Both the position numbers and the translations under genes were made by a program. The notes under the pieces were generated by a model. It searched no databases. It was not told the DNA's origin and saw only the letters and a list, made by a program, of their open reading frames with translations. Positions 9,193-17,430 of a stretch of DNA of 64,000 bases are shown here, one piece after another. Position 1 is the stretch's first letter, and every line of letters begins with the position of its first letter. Source of the DNA: Betaproteobacteria bacterium (GTDB taxonomy: Bacteria; Pseudomonadota; Gammaproteobacteria; Burkholderiales; Usitatibacteraceae); NCBI GenBank assembly GCA_016711875.1, contig JADJSD010000006.1:186001-250000 (forward strand), in the 5' to 3' direction.

Positions 9193-10044
9193 TCAGGCGC
9201 CCGCGTCGATGAGGGCCGCGAAGCCTTCCCGGTAGGTGGGGTAGCGGAAGGCGAAGCCCTCGTCACGCAGCCGCGCGCTCGACAGCCGCTTGCTGCCGCC
9301 GCGCTGCGGCGAGTCCGCGTCCGAACCACCCACGGGCAGGCTCGGCAGGCCGAGCCGGTGGGCGATCCAGTCGAGGATCTCCCCCAGGGCGGTCGGCGCC
9401 TCGTCGGTGCCCAGGTAGAGGGGCGCCACGGCCGGCCGCTCCACGAGGTGCACCAGGGCGCGCGCGCAGTCGTCGCGGTGGATGCGGTTCGTGATCGCCG
9501 CGCGCGCGCCTTCGCCGACCGGAGCGCCGGACCGGACCATTTTCACGAGGCGCTCGCGACCCGGGCCGTAGATGCCCGAGAAGCGGATCGTCGTCGACTC
9601 GAGGGGCGAGGCGGCCGCGACCGCCTCGCCTTCGAGCAGCATCCGGCCCGAGAAGCCCCGTGGCTGCGCCGGCGAATCCTCGTCCACGATCGATCCGTCC
9701 TCCTGCCCGTAGACGCCCGTCGAGCCGACGGTGATGAGGCGCCTGGCGCGCGTGCCGCGAAGGGCATGCACCGTGTTCGCCAGGCCCGTCACGTAGGCTT
9801 TTCGGTAGGCGTCCTCCGAAAAGCCGTCCGCCGCCACGGTGTAGATCACGCAATCGGCTTCCCGCAGGGCGTCGGGAAAGGTGTACGGGCGCATCGCGTC
9901 CATCGTGTACGCGCCCGGAACGCCCGCGGCGGAGCGACGGCCCGTGGAGACGTTGTGGCCGTGCTCACCGAGGAGTTGCGCCGTGCGGGTGCCGACGTAG
10001 CCGGCACCGACGATGAAAATTCTGGTCTTCGTCCCGGCGCTCAC
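9193..10044 (-). CDS. NAD(P)-binding SDR/epimerase family protein (YeeZ-like)
   Basis: 283 residues. The N-terminal Rossmann motif IFIVGAGYVGTRTAQLL (residues 9-25) is the extended/atypical-SDR dinucleotide site; VGSTGVYGQEDG matches the STGVYG block of YeeZ-type NAD(P)-dependent epimerases/dehydratases, and RFSGIYGPGR and RIHRDDCARALVHLV are typical downstream blocks. A canonical YxxxK is not evident, as is common in the YeeZ subgroup, so catalysis is uncertain. GTG start at 10044 sits within one copy of a 22-bp direct repeat whose other copy contains the stop codon of the upstream methyltransferase. Probably the last gene of the metC-methyltransferase-epimerase cluster. Confidence 0.8.
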   Translation of the reverse strand: MSAGTKTRIFIVGAGYVGTRTAQLLGEHGHNVSTGRRSAAGVPGAYTMDAMRPYTFPDALREADCVIYTVAADGFSEDAYRKAYVTGLANTVHALRGTRARRLITVGSTGVYGQEDGSIVDEDSPAQPRGFSGRMLLEGEAVAAASPLESTTIRFSGIYGPGRERLVKMVRSGAPVGEGARAAITNRIHRDDCARALVHLVERPAVAPLYLGTDEAPTALGEILDWIAHRLGLPSLPVGGSDADSPQRGGSKRLSSARLRDEGFAFRYPTYREGFAALIDAGA

Positions 10045-10083
10045 GCGATCACGATCATGGGCCCGGCGCTCACGCGACCACGA
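10033..10083. repeat. 22-bp direct repeat spanning a stop/start junction
   Basis: Two copies of cccggcgctcacgcgaYcac (21 of 22 bases identical, at 10033-10054 and 10062-10083) are spaced 29 bp apart. One copy holds the start codon of the epimerase, the other the stop codon of the O-methyltransferase, so a local duplication appears to have separated two genes that once overlapped or abutted. Confidence 0.7.
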
Positions 10084-10738
10084 GCGCGATCGCGAAGCCG
10101 TCGTAGCCCTTGTGCCCGACGGTCTGGATGGCGGTGACCGATACGCGCGTCTCGAGGCTCATGCGCGTCACGAGGCGGCGAACGCCCTGGACCGAGGGAT
10201 CCTCACTCGCGGCGTCCAGCACCTTGCCCTCGCGCACGACGTTGTCGACGATGATGAGGCTGCCGCGGCGCGACAGCCTGAGCGCCCACTCGAAGTACTC
10301 GGTGTTGGAGCGCTTGTCGGCGTCGATGAAGGTGAGGTCGAAAGGTCCGACGCGCTCCGTCTCGAGCTCGGGAAGCGTGTCGAGCGCCGCCCCCAGGCGC
10401 ACCTGGACCTGGTTGGCGTAGCCGGCGCGGGCGAGGTTGGCGCGCGCGACTTCCGCGTGTTTCGGGTCCGCCTCGAGCGTGACGATTCGCCCGCCCGGCG
10501 GCAGCGCCTTCGCGAGCCACAGGGTGCTGTACCCGCCGAGCGTGCCGATCTCGAGGATGTTGCGCGCGCCCTGCACGCGGGCGAGCAGGTTGAGGAGCTT
10601 GCCCTGCGTGGCCGACACCGCGATGTCCGGCAGCCCCGCCTCCCGGCTCGCCTGGAGGGTCGTCGCGAGCGCCGCGTCGCGGTCGAGGAGTTCGCCGGCG
10701 AAGTAGTCGTCGACCTGGTTCCACAGCGTGGGGTTCAT
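10070..10738 (-). CDS. SAM-dependent O-methyltransferase (caffeoyl-CoA/catechol OMT-like)
   Basis: 222 residues, the typical length of Methyltransf_3 enzymes. Motif I is ILEIGTLGGYSTLWLA (residues about 61-76), the acidic adenosine-binding strand is RIVTLEADPKHAEVA, and DLTFIDADKRSNTEYFEWAL carries the metal-binding Asp pair; LIIVDNVVREGKV matches the next conserved strand. These enzymes methylate hydroxyls of catechol-type or small phenolic substrates with a divalent metal; the substrate here is unknown. ATG 10738 overlaps the stop of the cystathionine lyase gene by four bases (ATGA), so the two are translationally coupled. Confidence 0.88.
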   Translation of the reverse strand: MNPTLWNQVDDYFAGELLDRDAALATTLQASREAGLPDIAVSATQGKLLNLLARVQGARNILEIGTLGGYSTLWLAKALPPGGRIVTLEADPKHAEVARANLARAGYANQVQVRLGAALDTLPELETERVGPFDLTFIDADKRSNTEYFEWALRLSRRGSLIIVDNVVREGKVLDAASEDPSVQGVRRLVTRMSLETRVSVTAIQTVGHKGYDGFAIALVVA

Positions 10739-11880
10739 GCGAGCGCCTCGAGGAGGTCGTCGACGAGATCGTCCGCGTGCTCGATGCCGGCCGACAGGCG
10801 GACGAGGTCCACGGGACACAGCGTGGCCGGCCCTTCGACGCTGGCGCGGTGCTCGGCGAGGCTTTCGACCGAGCCCAGCGAAGTGGCCTGCTTGAAGAGC
10901 TTGAGGCGGTTGGTGAACCGGCGAGCCGCCGCTTCGCCCTCCTTCAGGCGCAGCGACAGCATGCCACCGAAGCCGCCGTGCATCTGGCGCGAGGCCACCG
11001 TGTGGCCCGGATGGCCGGGAAGCCCGGGGTAGAGCACGTGAGAGAGCTGCGGGTGACCCTCGAGCCGCGTGGCGATCGCCATCGCGTTCGCGGACGAAGC
11101 CGCCACGCGCAGCGCCAGCGTTCGCATGCCGCGAAGCAGGAGCCAGGCTTCGAAGGGTCCCGGTACCGCGCCGCCCCCGGAACGCGCGGTGCGGATCGTG
11201 CCCCAGAAGTCGTCCTCGGCGGCCGTGACGAGCGCGCCCGCGATCACGTCGGAATGGCCATTGAGGTACTTCGTGGCCGAATGCATGACGAGGTGGGCAC
11301 CGAGTTCGATCGGCCGTTGCAGCATCGGCGTGGCGCTCGTGGAGTCGACGGCGAGTCGCGCTCCCGTCTCGCGGGCGATCGCCGCCGCTTGCGCGATGTC
11401 CGTCACCTCCCACGTGGGGTTGGCCGGCGTCTCGGCCCAGATGAGTTGCGGACGCCTTTCGCGGGCGAGGCGCGCGAGATCGTCGACCGAAGCGTTCTCG
11501 TAGAACGAGACCTGCAGGCCGCGCGGAGAGGCGAAATTCACGAGCCAGCCGCGCAGGGCCCAGTACATGTTGCGTGGCGCGAGCACGACCGCGCCCGGCA
11601 GCAGGCTCTGGAACACCGCGGCCGAGGCCGCCTGCCCGGAGGCGAAGAGCATCGCGCCACGCCCGCCTTCGAGGGTGGCGAGCAGCGACTCGGGCGTGTC
11701 GTAGGTGGGATTGTCGGCACGCGAGTAGACGCGACCGCCGGGATAGGCGCCGTCGGGACCGCGTTCGTAGGTGGTGGCGACGTGGATCGGCGGGACGATC
11801 TCGCGGTAGGGCGCCGCGATGCGGCCCAGGCCCTGCGCGGCGAGGGTTTCGCGGCGAGGGGACTTCGGTTTGTCTTCCAT
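10735..11880 (-). CDS. metC: Cystathionine beta-lyase (PLP-dependent)
   Basis: 381 residues of the Cys/Met-metabolism PLP family. ATTYERGPDGAYPGGRVYSRADNPT is the N-terminal substrate/PLP region (shown in part), FASGQAASAAV corresponds to the SSGMAA loop, VDSTSATPMLQRP holds the cofactor Asp, and HSATKYLNGHSD contains the Schiff-base Lys. The C-terminal SLGSVESLAEH block is intact. It splits cystathionine to homocysteine, ammonia and pyruvate in methionine synthesis; cystathionine gamma-lyase or an O-acyl-homoserine sulfhydrylase cannot be excluded from sequence alone, but the APYREIVPPIHVATTY start favours MetC of the betaproteobacterial type. First gene of a minus-strand cluster with the methyltransferase and epimerase. 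Confidence 0.85.
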   Translation of the reverse strand: MEDKPKSPRRETLAAQGLGRIAAPYREIVPPIHVATTYERGPDGAYPGGRVYSRADNPTYDTPESLLATLEGGRGAMLFASGQAASAAVFQSLLPGAVVLAPRNMYWALRGWLVNFASPRGLQVSFYENASVDDLARLARERRPQLIWAETPANPTWEVTDIAQAAAIARETGARLAVDSTSATPMLQRPIELGAHLVMHSATKYLNGHSDVIAGALVTAAEDDFWGTIRTARSGGGAVPGPFEAWLLLRGMRTLALRVAASSANAMAIATRLEGHPQLSHVLYPGLPGHPGHTVASRQMHGGFGGMLSLRLKEGEAAARRFTNRLKLFKQATSLGSVESLAEHRASVEGPATLCPVDLVRLSAGIEHADDLVDDLLEALA

Positions 11881-11912
11881 GGCAGCCGATGATACCGCGC
11901 CGCCACCGGTCC

Positions 11913-12539
11913 CTAGCGCGACCAGCCGGTCCACTCGGCGGGCAGCACGTGCGCGACGACCGTGCGGCCGCCCGCGCCGTCGGGGCGGAAGACGATGATC
12001 CCGCCCTTTTCCGTGCTCAATTGCCTGCCGGCTTCCCCGCCGACGACGTGGCCGATCATGACGGCATTGCGGCCCGCGGGGGGCGGCGTCGAGAAAAGGC
12101 GGTCGCGTCCTTCGACTTGTTCGCGCTCCAGGTTGGGCATGAGCGCCCGGTCGATCGCCGGATCGCCCTGGTCCATGAGCTGCGCCGTGTGCAGCGCCCG
12201 GCAGATGGGTGAACTGACGGGCGGGGTCACGGGGACCGCCGCGCGCCGAAGCGTCTCGCCCAGCCGGCGGGCCATGGCGATTCCCGCGGGCGTGAGCACG
12301 GTGGCATTGCAGTCGTTCTGCCGGCCGTCGGTCTGCTCGGTGTGGCGCACGAAAAGCACGAACCCGCCGCGGCGAAGCGCCTCGAGCAGCTTCTCGCCCG
12401 AGAGCGCGTGCGCGGCATCGACCGGCGGCAGGAGGGCGATGGCGTCGGCCGCCCGGGCGACGGGGCTCGCGAGCGGGAGCGCGGTGACCAGGACGAATGC
12501 CGCCAGCGTGCGCGAAGCGGAAAACGGAAGGGCGTTCAT
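11913..12539 (-). CDS. Exported histidine phosphatase family protein
   Basis: 208 residues with a signal peptide (TLAAFVLVTALPLASPVARA). The phosphohistidine motif is FVRHTE (normally RHG/RHA), and the family's downstream catalytic block is VSSPICRALHTAQLM; the second catalytic His is in MIGHVVGG. The protein therefore belongs to the branch-2 or short branch-1 periplasmic phosphatases related to phosphoglycerate mutase. Substrate unknown. ATG 12539 is divergent from the SDR gene at 12631, with a 91-bp shared upstream region. Confidence 0.83.
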   Translation of the reverse strand: MNALPFSASRTLAAFVLVTALPLASPVARAADAIALLPPVDAAHALSGEKLLEALRRGGFVLFVRHTEQTDGRQNDCNATVLTPAGIAMARRLGETLRRAAVPVTPPVSSPICRALHTAQLMDQGDPAIDRALMPNLEREQVEGRDRLFSTPPPAGRNAVMIGHVVGGEAGRQLSTEKGGIIVFRPDGAGGRTVVAHVLPAEWTGWSR

Positions 12540-12597
12540 GGAGCGCGATTCTGCGGGGCGACCCGGGCGGGGTCAACGCCGGACGCAGGCATGCGCC

Positions 12598-12603
12598 TAG
12601 AAT
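12598..12603 (+). promoter_or_regulatory. Likely -10 element of the SDR / TauE operon
   Basis: TAGAAT lies 28 bp before the SDR start in a GC-rich divergent gap and is flanked by an inverted repeat (atgcgcc ... ggcgcat) whose loop it occupies. No good -35 box is visible at the expected distance, so the call rests mainly on the -10 match. Confidence 0.35.
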
Positions 12604-12630
12604 GGGCGCATCGCGTTCCCTTCGACCCGA

Positions 12631-13368
12631 ATGAACCTGTTCATCGTCACCGGCCATACCAAGGGCCTGGGCGCGGCGCTCGTCGAGCGCATCGCCCGGC
12701 AGACCGACAACGAGATCATCGCCCTGGGCCGCGCCGCCGACGGGCCCATCGCGGGCGGTGCCCAGCTGCAGGTGGATCTCGCCGACATCGCCGCGCTCGA
12801 GGCGGCGTTCGACCGGCTGGAGGCGCGCCTCGCGAACCGCCGCTACGAGCGCGCCGTGCTCGTGAACAACGCGGGTGTCGTCTCGCCCGTAGGCATGCTG
12901 GACCGCGTGGATGCCGGCGAACTGGCGGCGAACCTGTCGGTGAACCTGGTAGCGCCCCTGGTGCTCATGCGGCGATTCCTGCAGGCGACGGCGACCCTCG
13001 CCAAGCGCCGCCGCGTCATCAACATTTCCTCCGGGGCAGGCCGCCGGCCGATTTTCGGCTGGGGCGCCTACTGCGCCGCGAAGGCGGGCCTCGACATGGC
13101 CACGCGCGTCGCGGCGCTCGAGGCGCAGGCGGCGCGGACGGGCGTCGAACTGGTGAGCCTCGCCCCGGGCGTCATCGACACCGCCATGCAGGGCATCATC
13201 CGGAGCAGCAGCCCCGAGGAGTTCGTCGACGTCGAGCGCTTCCGGCAGCTGAAGGCCGCGGGCGAGCTGCGCGACCCCGGTGACGTGGCCGACGACATCC
13301 TGCGTCTCGAGGCGAACGGGAAGCTCTTCGCGGAGCCGGTCGCGGACCTGCGCGCGCTCGGCGCGTGA
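12631..13368 (+). CDS. Short-chain dehydrogenase/reductase (sepiapterin-reductase-like)
   Basis: 245 residues of classical SDR: nucleotide-binding VTGHTKGLGAAL at residues 6-17, VNNAG near residue 77, ISSGAGRRPIFGWGAYCAAKAG containing the catalytic Ser and Tyr-x3-Lys (YCAAK). The PGVIDTAMQ block follows. The TGHTKGLG start and the RSSSPEEF segment resemble the sepiapterin reductase/benzil reductase subgroup, so NADPH use is likely; the substrate is not determined. The stop codon overlaps the start of the downstream TauE/SafE gene (GTGA). Confidence 0.87.
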   Translation: MNLFIVTGHTKGLGAALVERIARQTDNEIIALGRAADGPIAGGAQLQVDLADIAALEAAFDRLEARLANRRYERAVLVNNAGVVSPVGMLDRVDAGELAANLSVNLVAPLVLMRRFLQATATLAKRRRVINISSGAGRRPIFGWGAYCAAKAGLDMATRVAALEAQAARTGVELVSLAPGVIDTAMQGIIRSSSPEEFVDVERFRQLKAAGELRDPGDVADDILRLEANGKLFAEPVADLRALGA

Positions 13369-14123
13369 TCGACTCGGCGCTCTTCTACGCCTTCGCCGTC
13401 CCGGCGGTGCTCATCATGGGCATCTCGAAGGGCGGGCTCGGGTCGGGGCTGGGCATCATCGCGACGCCCCTGGTGGCCCTCGCGGTGCCCGCGCCGCAGG
13501 CGGCCGCCATCCTGCTGCCGATCCTGCTCGTGATGGATGCGGTGGGACTCTTCGCCTATCGCGGCGTCTTCGACCGGCGCCATCTCGGGCTTCTCCTCGC
13601 GGGCGGCATCGGGGGCACCGTGCTGGGCGCGCTCACCTTCCGCTACTTCAGCGATGCCATGATCCGCGCGATGCTGGGCGCGATGGCCCTCGCCTTCGTC
13701 GTTCACCGCGTGCGTTCGGGTCTCGCCTCGCCCGTGGCCGCGGCGCCCTCGCGCGCCAAGGGCCTCTTCTGGTCGACGATCTCCGGGCTCGCGAGCACGA
13801 TCTCGCACGCCGGTGGCCCGCCGCTCAGCGTGTACCTCCTGCCGCTCAGGCTCGACAAGGCGGTGCTCGTGGGCACGACGGTGATCTTCTTCGCGGTGAT
13901 CAACGCGGTGAAGCTGGTCCCCTACACTTGGCTGGGTCTTTTCGACGCGAGGAATCTCGCGACCTCGCTCGTGCTCGCGCCGCTGGCGCCCGTGGGCATC
14001 CTGCTCGGCATCCGGCTCCAGAGGCGGCTGTCGCAGGACACCTTCTACCGCGTGGCCTACACGCTGCTCGCGGTCGTGGGCTCGAAGCTCCTCTACGACG
14101 GGCTGCGCGCGCTGCTGGCCTGA
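13365..14123 (+). CDS. TauE/SafE family sulfite/organic-anion exporter
   Basis: 252-residue inner-membrane protein with about eight hydrophobic helices. FAVPAVLIMGISKGGLGSGLGIIATPL is the family signature near the N-terminus (shown in part: GISKGGLGSG), and a second internal repeat STISHAGGPPLSVYLLP follows around residue 150, as in the two-repeat TauE/SafE/YfcA fold. These proteins export sulfite, sulfoacetate or related anions. GTG 13365 overlaps the SDR stop by four bases, so translation is coupled. Confidence 0.9.
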   Translation: MIDSALFYAFAVPAVLIMGISKGGLGSGLGIIATPLVALAVPAPQAAAILLPILLVMDAVGLFAYRGVFDRRHLGLLLAGGIGGTVLGALTFRYFSDAMIRAMLGAMALAFVVHRVRSGLASPVAAAPSRAKGLFWSTISGLASTISHAGGPPLSVYLLPLRLDKAVLVGTTVIFFAVINAVKLVPYTWLGLFDARNLATSLVLAPLAPVGILLGIRLQRRLSQDTFYRVAYTLLAVVGSKLLYDGLRALLA

Positions 14124-14227
14124 GCGGGGCGGTGACCTTCGGTCGCACGCGCCACGGCGCCGGGCTTCCGCTAGACTCGCCGCTCGTCGTGCGATTCCCG
14201 ATTCCCCATCAGCCGAGAGGACATTCC

Positions 14228-14467
14228 ATGAAGCGTTTCGCCGCCGCCGTTGCCACGATGCTGTTCGCCGGTTCCGCCCTGGCCTTCCACTGCCCGTCGG
14301 ACATGAAGAAGATCGACGAGGCCCTCGCGAAGAAGCCGCAGCTCACCGAGGCCCAGATGAAGGACGTGAAGAAGTTCCGCGAGGAGGGCGAGAGCCTTCA
14401 CAAGGCCGGCAAGCACCAGGAGTCGGTCGATACGCTCGCGAAGGCGATGAAGATCCTGAAGATCTGA
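14228..14467 (+). CDS. Small exported Lys-rich protein (79 aa)
   Basis: Clear signal peptide (MKRFAAAVATMLFAGSALA) followed by a 60-residue mature helical protein, AFHCPSDMKKIDEALAKK..., rich in Lys and Glu with a single Cys. The RBS gagagg is correctly spaced before ATG 14228. Similar small periplasmic proteins occur in betaproteobacteria without assigned function; the repeated Lys-Ala helices resemble a short TPR-less coiled segment. It has its own -10-like TAGACT at 14172 and an intrinsic terminator directly downstream, so it is probably a highly expressed single-gene unit. Confidence 0.8.
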   Translation: MKRFAAAVATMLFAGSALAFHCPSDMKKIDEALAKKPQLTEAQMKDVKKFREEGESLHKAGKHQESVDTLAKAMKILKI

Positions 14468-14494
14468 CGGGCCTGCGGTCGACGGCAGGACGGG

Positions 14495-14520
14495 ACGCCG
14501 CGAAACTTTCGCGGCGTTTT
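14495..14520 (+). terminator. Intrinsic terminator of the small exported protein gene
   Basis: acgccgcgaa, loop act, ttcgcggcgt followed by TTT and TTCGCTT: a 10-bp perfect stem and U-rich tail 28 bp after the stop codon. It also lies just beyond the stop codon of the convergent phoD gene. Confidence 0.85.
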
Positions 14521-14524
14521 CGCT

Positions 14525-16072
14525 TCAGGCGGGCTTCACGCCGGGCCGGCCGGCCTCGACGGCGAACGAGGCGATCGTCGCGACGCCCGCATCGGGCTGC
14601 TTCACGGAGTCGACCACGCGCAGTTTCGCCGTCGCCACTCCGCGCTTGAAGTCGAGGAGCACGTATCCCCGCCGCGTGCCGTCGGCGAAGTGGATGTGAG
14701 GGTTCGACTCGCGCACGGCGTTCGTCCGCTTGGTGTCCGGGCCCTGCGAGGTGATGGAAGTGCCGCAGAATTCCGAGGCGACGATCGGCGTGTCGGGCCT
14801 GCCCGCCTCGCGGTGCACGTCGCACACGTAGTTCGCGTGCACGTCGCCGCCCAGGATCACGGGATTGGCGGCCTTCGACCGCGCGAGCGAATCGAGCAGC
14901 CGGGCCCGCGCGTGGGGATAGCCGTCCCAGCCGTCGGTCCAGTGAAGGCGGCCTTTCCCGGTGTCCCGGCCGGCGGTCGCGAAAAGCGTCTGCTGCACGA
15001 TGATGTTCCAGCGCGCCTTCGATTCCGCGAGCGCCGCGTCCAGCCACCGCTCCTGCTCGGCGCCCAGCAGCGTGCGTCCCGGTGCTTCGCGGTCCTCGCA
15101 CGCGGGGCCCACGGTGTTGCTGCCGCCCCGCCCGGCGCGCGGACAGGCCTGGTGCGCGCGGTACTGGCGATCATCGAGCACCAGCAAGCTGGCGAGCGAG
15201 CCCCAGCCGTGGGCGCCGTAAAGGCGCACTTCCCCGCCGGGATGCAGGACGGAAGGGCGGATGGGCAGGTGCTCGAAGAACGCGCGGTAGGCGGCGGCGC
15301 GGCGTTCGAGGAAGCGCGGGTCGAGATCCTGGCCGCGGTCGTTGGCGTAGTCGTTGGCGACCTCGTGGTCGTCCCAGGTGACGAGCCAGGGCGCGGCCGC
15401 GTGGGCGGCCTGCAGGTCGGGGTCCGTCTTGTATTGCGCGTAGCGCTGGCGGTAGGCGGCGAGCGTCTTCGGCTCCGGGATATGGTGCTTGCGCACGTGT
15501 TCCCGGCCCCAGCTCGATTCGTAGATGTAGTCGCCCACGAAAGCCACGAGGTCGGGAGCGTCGGCGACGAGATGGCGGTGCGCCGTGAACCAGCCCTGCT
15601 CGTATTGCTGGCAGGAGGCGAGCGCGATGCGCAGGCCGGCGATGTCGGCGCCGGCGGAGGGTGCCGTGCGCGTGCGGCCGATGGGGCTTGCTTCGCCGCC
15701 CGCACGAAACCGGTAGAAGTACTCGCGCGCCGGCTCGAGTCCCGCCACCTCGACGTGCAAGGCGTGGGCCCGGCCCGGTTCGGCCCGGGCCGTGCCGCTT
15801 CGCGCCAGGCGCGCGAATTTCTCGTCGTGCGCGATCTCCCAGCGCACCTCGATCGATTCGTCCCCCAGGCCACCGTCACCCAAGGGCTCGGGGGCGAGCC
15901 GGGTCCACAGGACGATGCCCTCGGCGGTGGGCGAGCCCGATGCGATGCCGAGCGAGAAGGGCGGCGCCTTGAAGCGCCGCGCGGCGAGGGCCGCGGGGCT
16001 GCGCGGGGCGAGGAAGCCCGCTGCCGCCAGCGCGAACGCCCGGGCGAGGAAGGATCGGCGAAGCGGGCGCAT
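14525..16072 (-). CDS. phoD: PhoD-type alkaline phosphatase / phosphodiesterase
   Basis: 515 residues. The N-terminus is a Tat signal (RRSFLARAFALAAAGFLAP), as expected of PhoD, which folds with its metals in the cytoplasm before export. The N-terminal fibronectin-like PhoD_N domain (PFSLGIASGSPTAEGIVLWTRLAP, shown in part) precedes the metallophosphoesterase: SCQQYEQGWFTAHRHL, VAFVGDYIYES, TWDDHEVANDY and VILGGDVHANYVCDV supply the Fe/Ca ligands. It hydrolyses phosphodiesters and phosphomonoesters in the periplasm, often under phosphate starvation; no pho box could be identified. ATG 16072 starts directly at the Tat motif. Confidence 0.93.
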   Translation of the reverse strand: MRPLRRSFLARAFALAAAGFLAPRSPAALAARRFKAPPFSLGIASGSPTAEGIVLWTRLAPEPLGDGGLGDESIEVRWEIAHDEKFARLARSGTARAEPGRAHALHVEVAGLEPAREYFYRFRAGGEASPIGRTRTAPSAGADIAGLRIALASCQQYEQGWFTAHRHLVADAPDLVAFVGDYIYESSWGREHVRKHHIPEPKTLAAYRQRYAQYKTDPDLQAAHAAAPWLVTWDDHEVANDYANDRGQDLDPRFLERRAAAYRAFFEHLPIRPSVLHPGGEVRLYGAHGWGSLASLLVLDDRQYRAHQACPRAGRGGSNTVGPACEDREAPGRTLLGAEQERWLDAALAESKARWNIIVQQTLFATAGRDTGKGRLHWTDGWDGYPHARARLLDSLARSKAANPVILGGDVHANYVCDVHREAGRPDTPIVASEFCGTSITSQGPDTKRTNAVRESNPHIHFADGTRRGYVLLDFKRGVATAKLRVVDSVKQPDAGVATIASFAVEAGRPGVKPA

Positions 16073-16115
16073 GCCCCCGATTATGGCAGGCCCGGTACGC
16101 GGGGCCCGGCGCGAA

Positions 16116-16646
16116 TCACGCCGCCGAGGGGCGGCGCACGAAGGCGAGCCAGAAGGCGGTGACGAGCAGGATCGCGAACCAGACGAACGCCCATTCCGCG
16201 ATCGACAGGCCCAGCAGGCTCCATTCCACCTTGGCGCAGTCGCCGGTGCCCGAAAAGATCCGGGGAAGCGCCTGCGCGAGCGGGAAGTTGCCGAGGAGGA
16301 AGTCGAGATCCGCCCCGCAATTGGCCGCGAGTTCCGGCTTGGGGAAGCGTTGCAGCATCGACTGGCGAACCGAGACGCTTCCGCCGGCGATGGCGAGCGC
16401 GCCGACGAGGACGCCGTAGACGCGCACGCCCACGCGTACCGGCCCGTGCAGCGCGGCGATGAGGGCGACGAGGCCGATCGACACGAAGGCGTAGCGCTGA
16501 AGGATGCACATCGGGCACGGCTCGAGCCCCACCTGGTGCTGCAGGACGAGGCCGAAGCCGATGAGGCCGAAGCAGGCCGCCGCGATGAAAGCGAAAATCT
16601 GGCGGGGCGAGAAACGATCGAGGAGGTCGGGGAACATCGTGGCCAT
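16116..16646 (-). CDS. dsbB: Disulfide bond formation protein B
   Basis: 176 residues, four transmembrane helices, and both redox pairs of DsbB: CPMC (C44/C47) after the first helix and C110/C137 in the second periplasmic loop. The quinone-contacting region after CPMC (ILQRYAF) is conserved. It reoxidises DsbA and passes electrons to ubiquinone. ATG 16646 gives the usual short N-terminus; the frame is open much further upstream but without conservation. The gene precedes phoD on the same strand with a 43-bp gap; no dsbA is in the window. Confidence 0.95.
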   Translation of the reverse strand: MATMFPDLLDRFSPRQIFAFIAAACFGLIGFGLVLQHQVGLEPCPMCILQRYAFVSIGLVALIAALHGPVRVGVRVYGVLVGALAIAGGSVSVRQSMLQRFPKPELAANCGADLDFLLGNFPLAQALPRIFSGTGDCAKVEWSLLGLSIAEWAFVWFAILLVTAFWLAFVRRPSAA

Positions 16647-16752
16647 GGCGCGGTTGGATGCGCCATTCTCGGGCAAGTTCAGGAATCGTGGACGATCCCG
16701 GTCAAGCGTTCCCCGAAAAGCCTTTTCCGACAAAGGGTTGCCGGTCGCGAAG

Positions 16753-16790
16753 GTCTCGCCGCCGGCGGCGCTTGCCGCCGGCCACGAGAC
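16753..16790. other. Strong two-part stem-loop between usp and dsbB
   Basis: GTCTCG and CGAGAC at the base enclose GCCGGCGGC, loop GCTT, GCCGCCGGC. The 9-bp GC stem plus 6-bp base would be very stable. It lies downstream of the universal-stress gene on the minus strand and about 107 bp before dsbB; no U-tract follows, so a Rho-independent terminator is possible but not certain. Confidence 0.45.
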
Positions 16791-16894
16791 ACCGAGGAAA
16801 AACCCGGCCCGCGGGCGCCCCTCGTCAATGCCAAGGTTGGCAGGTGCCCTGGGAGGGGCTCCGCGTGGGTCCTGCGCCGGAAAGGGGTCGCGGT

Positions 16895-17401
16895 CTAGTC
16901 CTCGATCGCGAAGGCGAGCAGCGCGAAGCCGGCCGCGACGCCCGTCGGCACCGCCATGCGCTCGAAAGGCGAGGCGGCCGAGGTCGGAACGACGCGCACC
17001 GGCACCGAGGTTCTCTCGATGAGCCGCGTGCTGAGGGAATTCGCCAGGAATTGCGCGAGCGGGCCGCGCCGCGTCGCCGTGAGCACGATCTCCTGCACGC
17101 CCAGGAGCCGAGCGGTGTCGGCGAGCGCGGTGACGAGGGGGCCGCGCGTCACGTGCGTGTTGCAGGCGATGCCGGCGGACTCGACGAGGCGGCGGGCCGG
17201 GTCGAGCGCGGCGCGCGCGCGCTCCTCGCGCCAGCCGTCGCGTTCGGCTTTGGGAACGAAGCGCGAGACGTGGCGATTGAGGGTGGGCGCGACGTGCACG
17301 AGATCGATGCGGGACACGTTGCCGCGGCATTCCGCGACCGCCGCTTTCACCGCCGCGAGACCCTGCGCGCTGCCATCGACGGGAACCAGGATGCGTTTCA
17401 T
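16895..17401 (-). CDS. Universal stress protein with C-terminal hydrophobic tail
   Basis: 168 residues. RILVPVDGSAQGLAAVKAA is the UspA N-terminus and GVQEIVLTATRRGPLAQFLANS (shown in part) corresponds to the ATP-binding G-2x-G-9x-G(S/T) region, here GPLAQFLANSLS, so nucleotide binding may be altered. The last 20 residues (TGVAAGFALLAFAI) are hydrophobic, unusual for Usp, and could anchor it to the membrane. It starts 29 bp after terC on the same strand and is therefore probably co-expressed under the same manganese riboswitch. Confidence 0.85.
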   Translation of the reverse strand: MKRILVPVDGSAQGLAAVKAAVAECRGNVSRIDLVHVAPTLNRHVSRFVPKAERDGWREERARAALDPARRLVESAGIACNTHVTRGPLVTALADTARLLGVQEIVLTATRRGPLAQFLANSLSTRLIERTSVPVRVVPTSAASPFERMAVPTGVAAGFALLAFAIED

Positions 17402-17430
17402 GGGCTTTTCCTTTTCTGATCGACGAGGGG

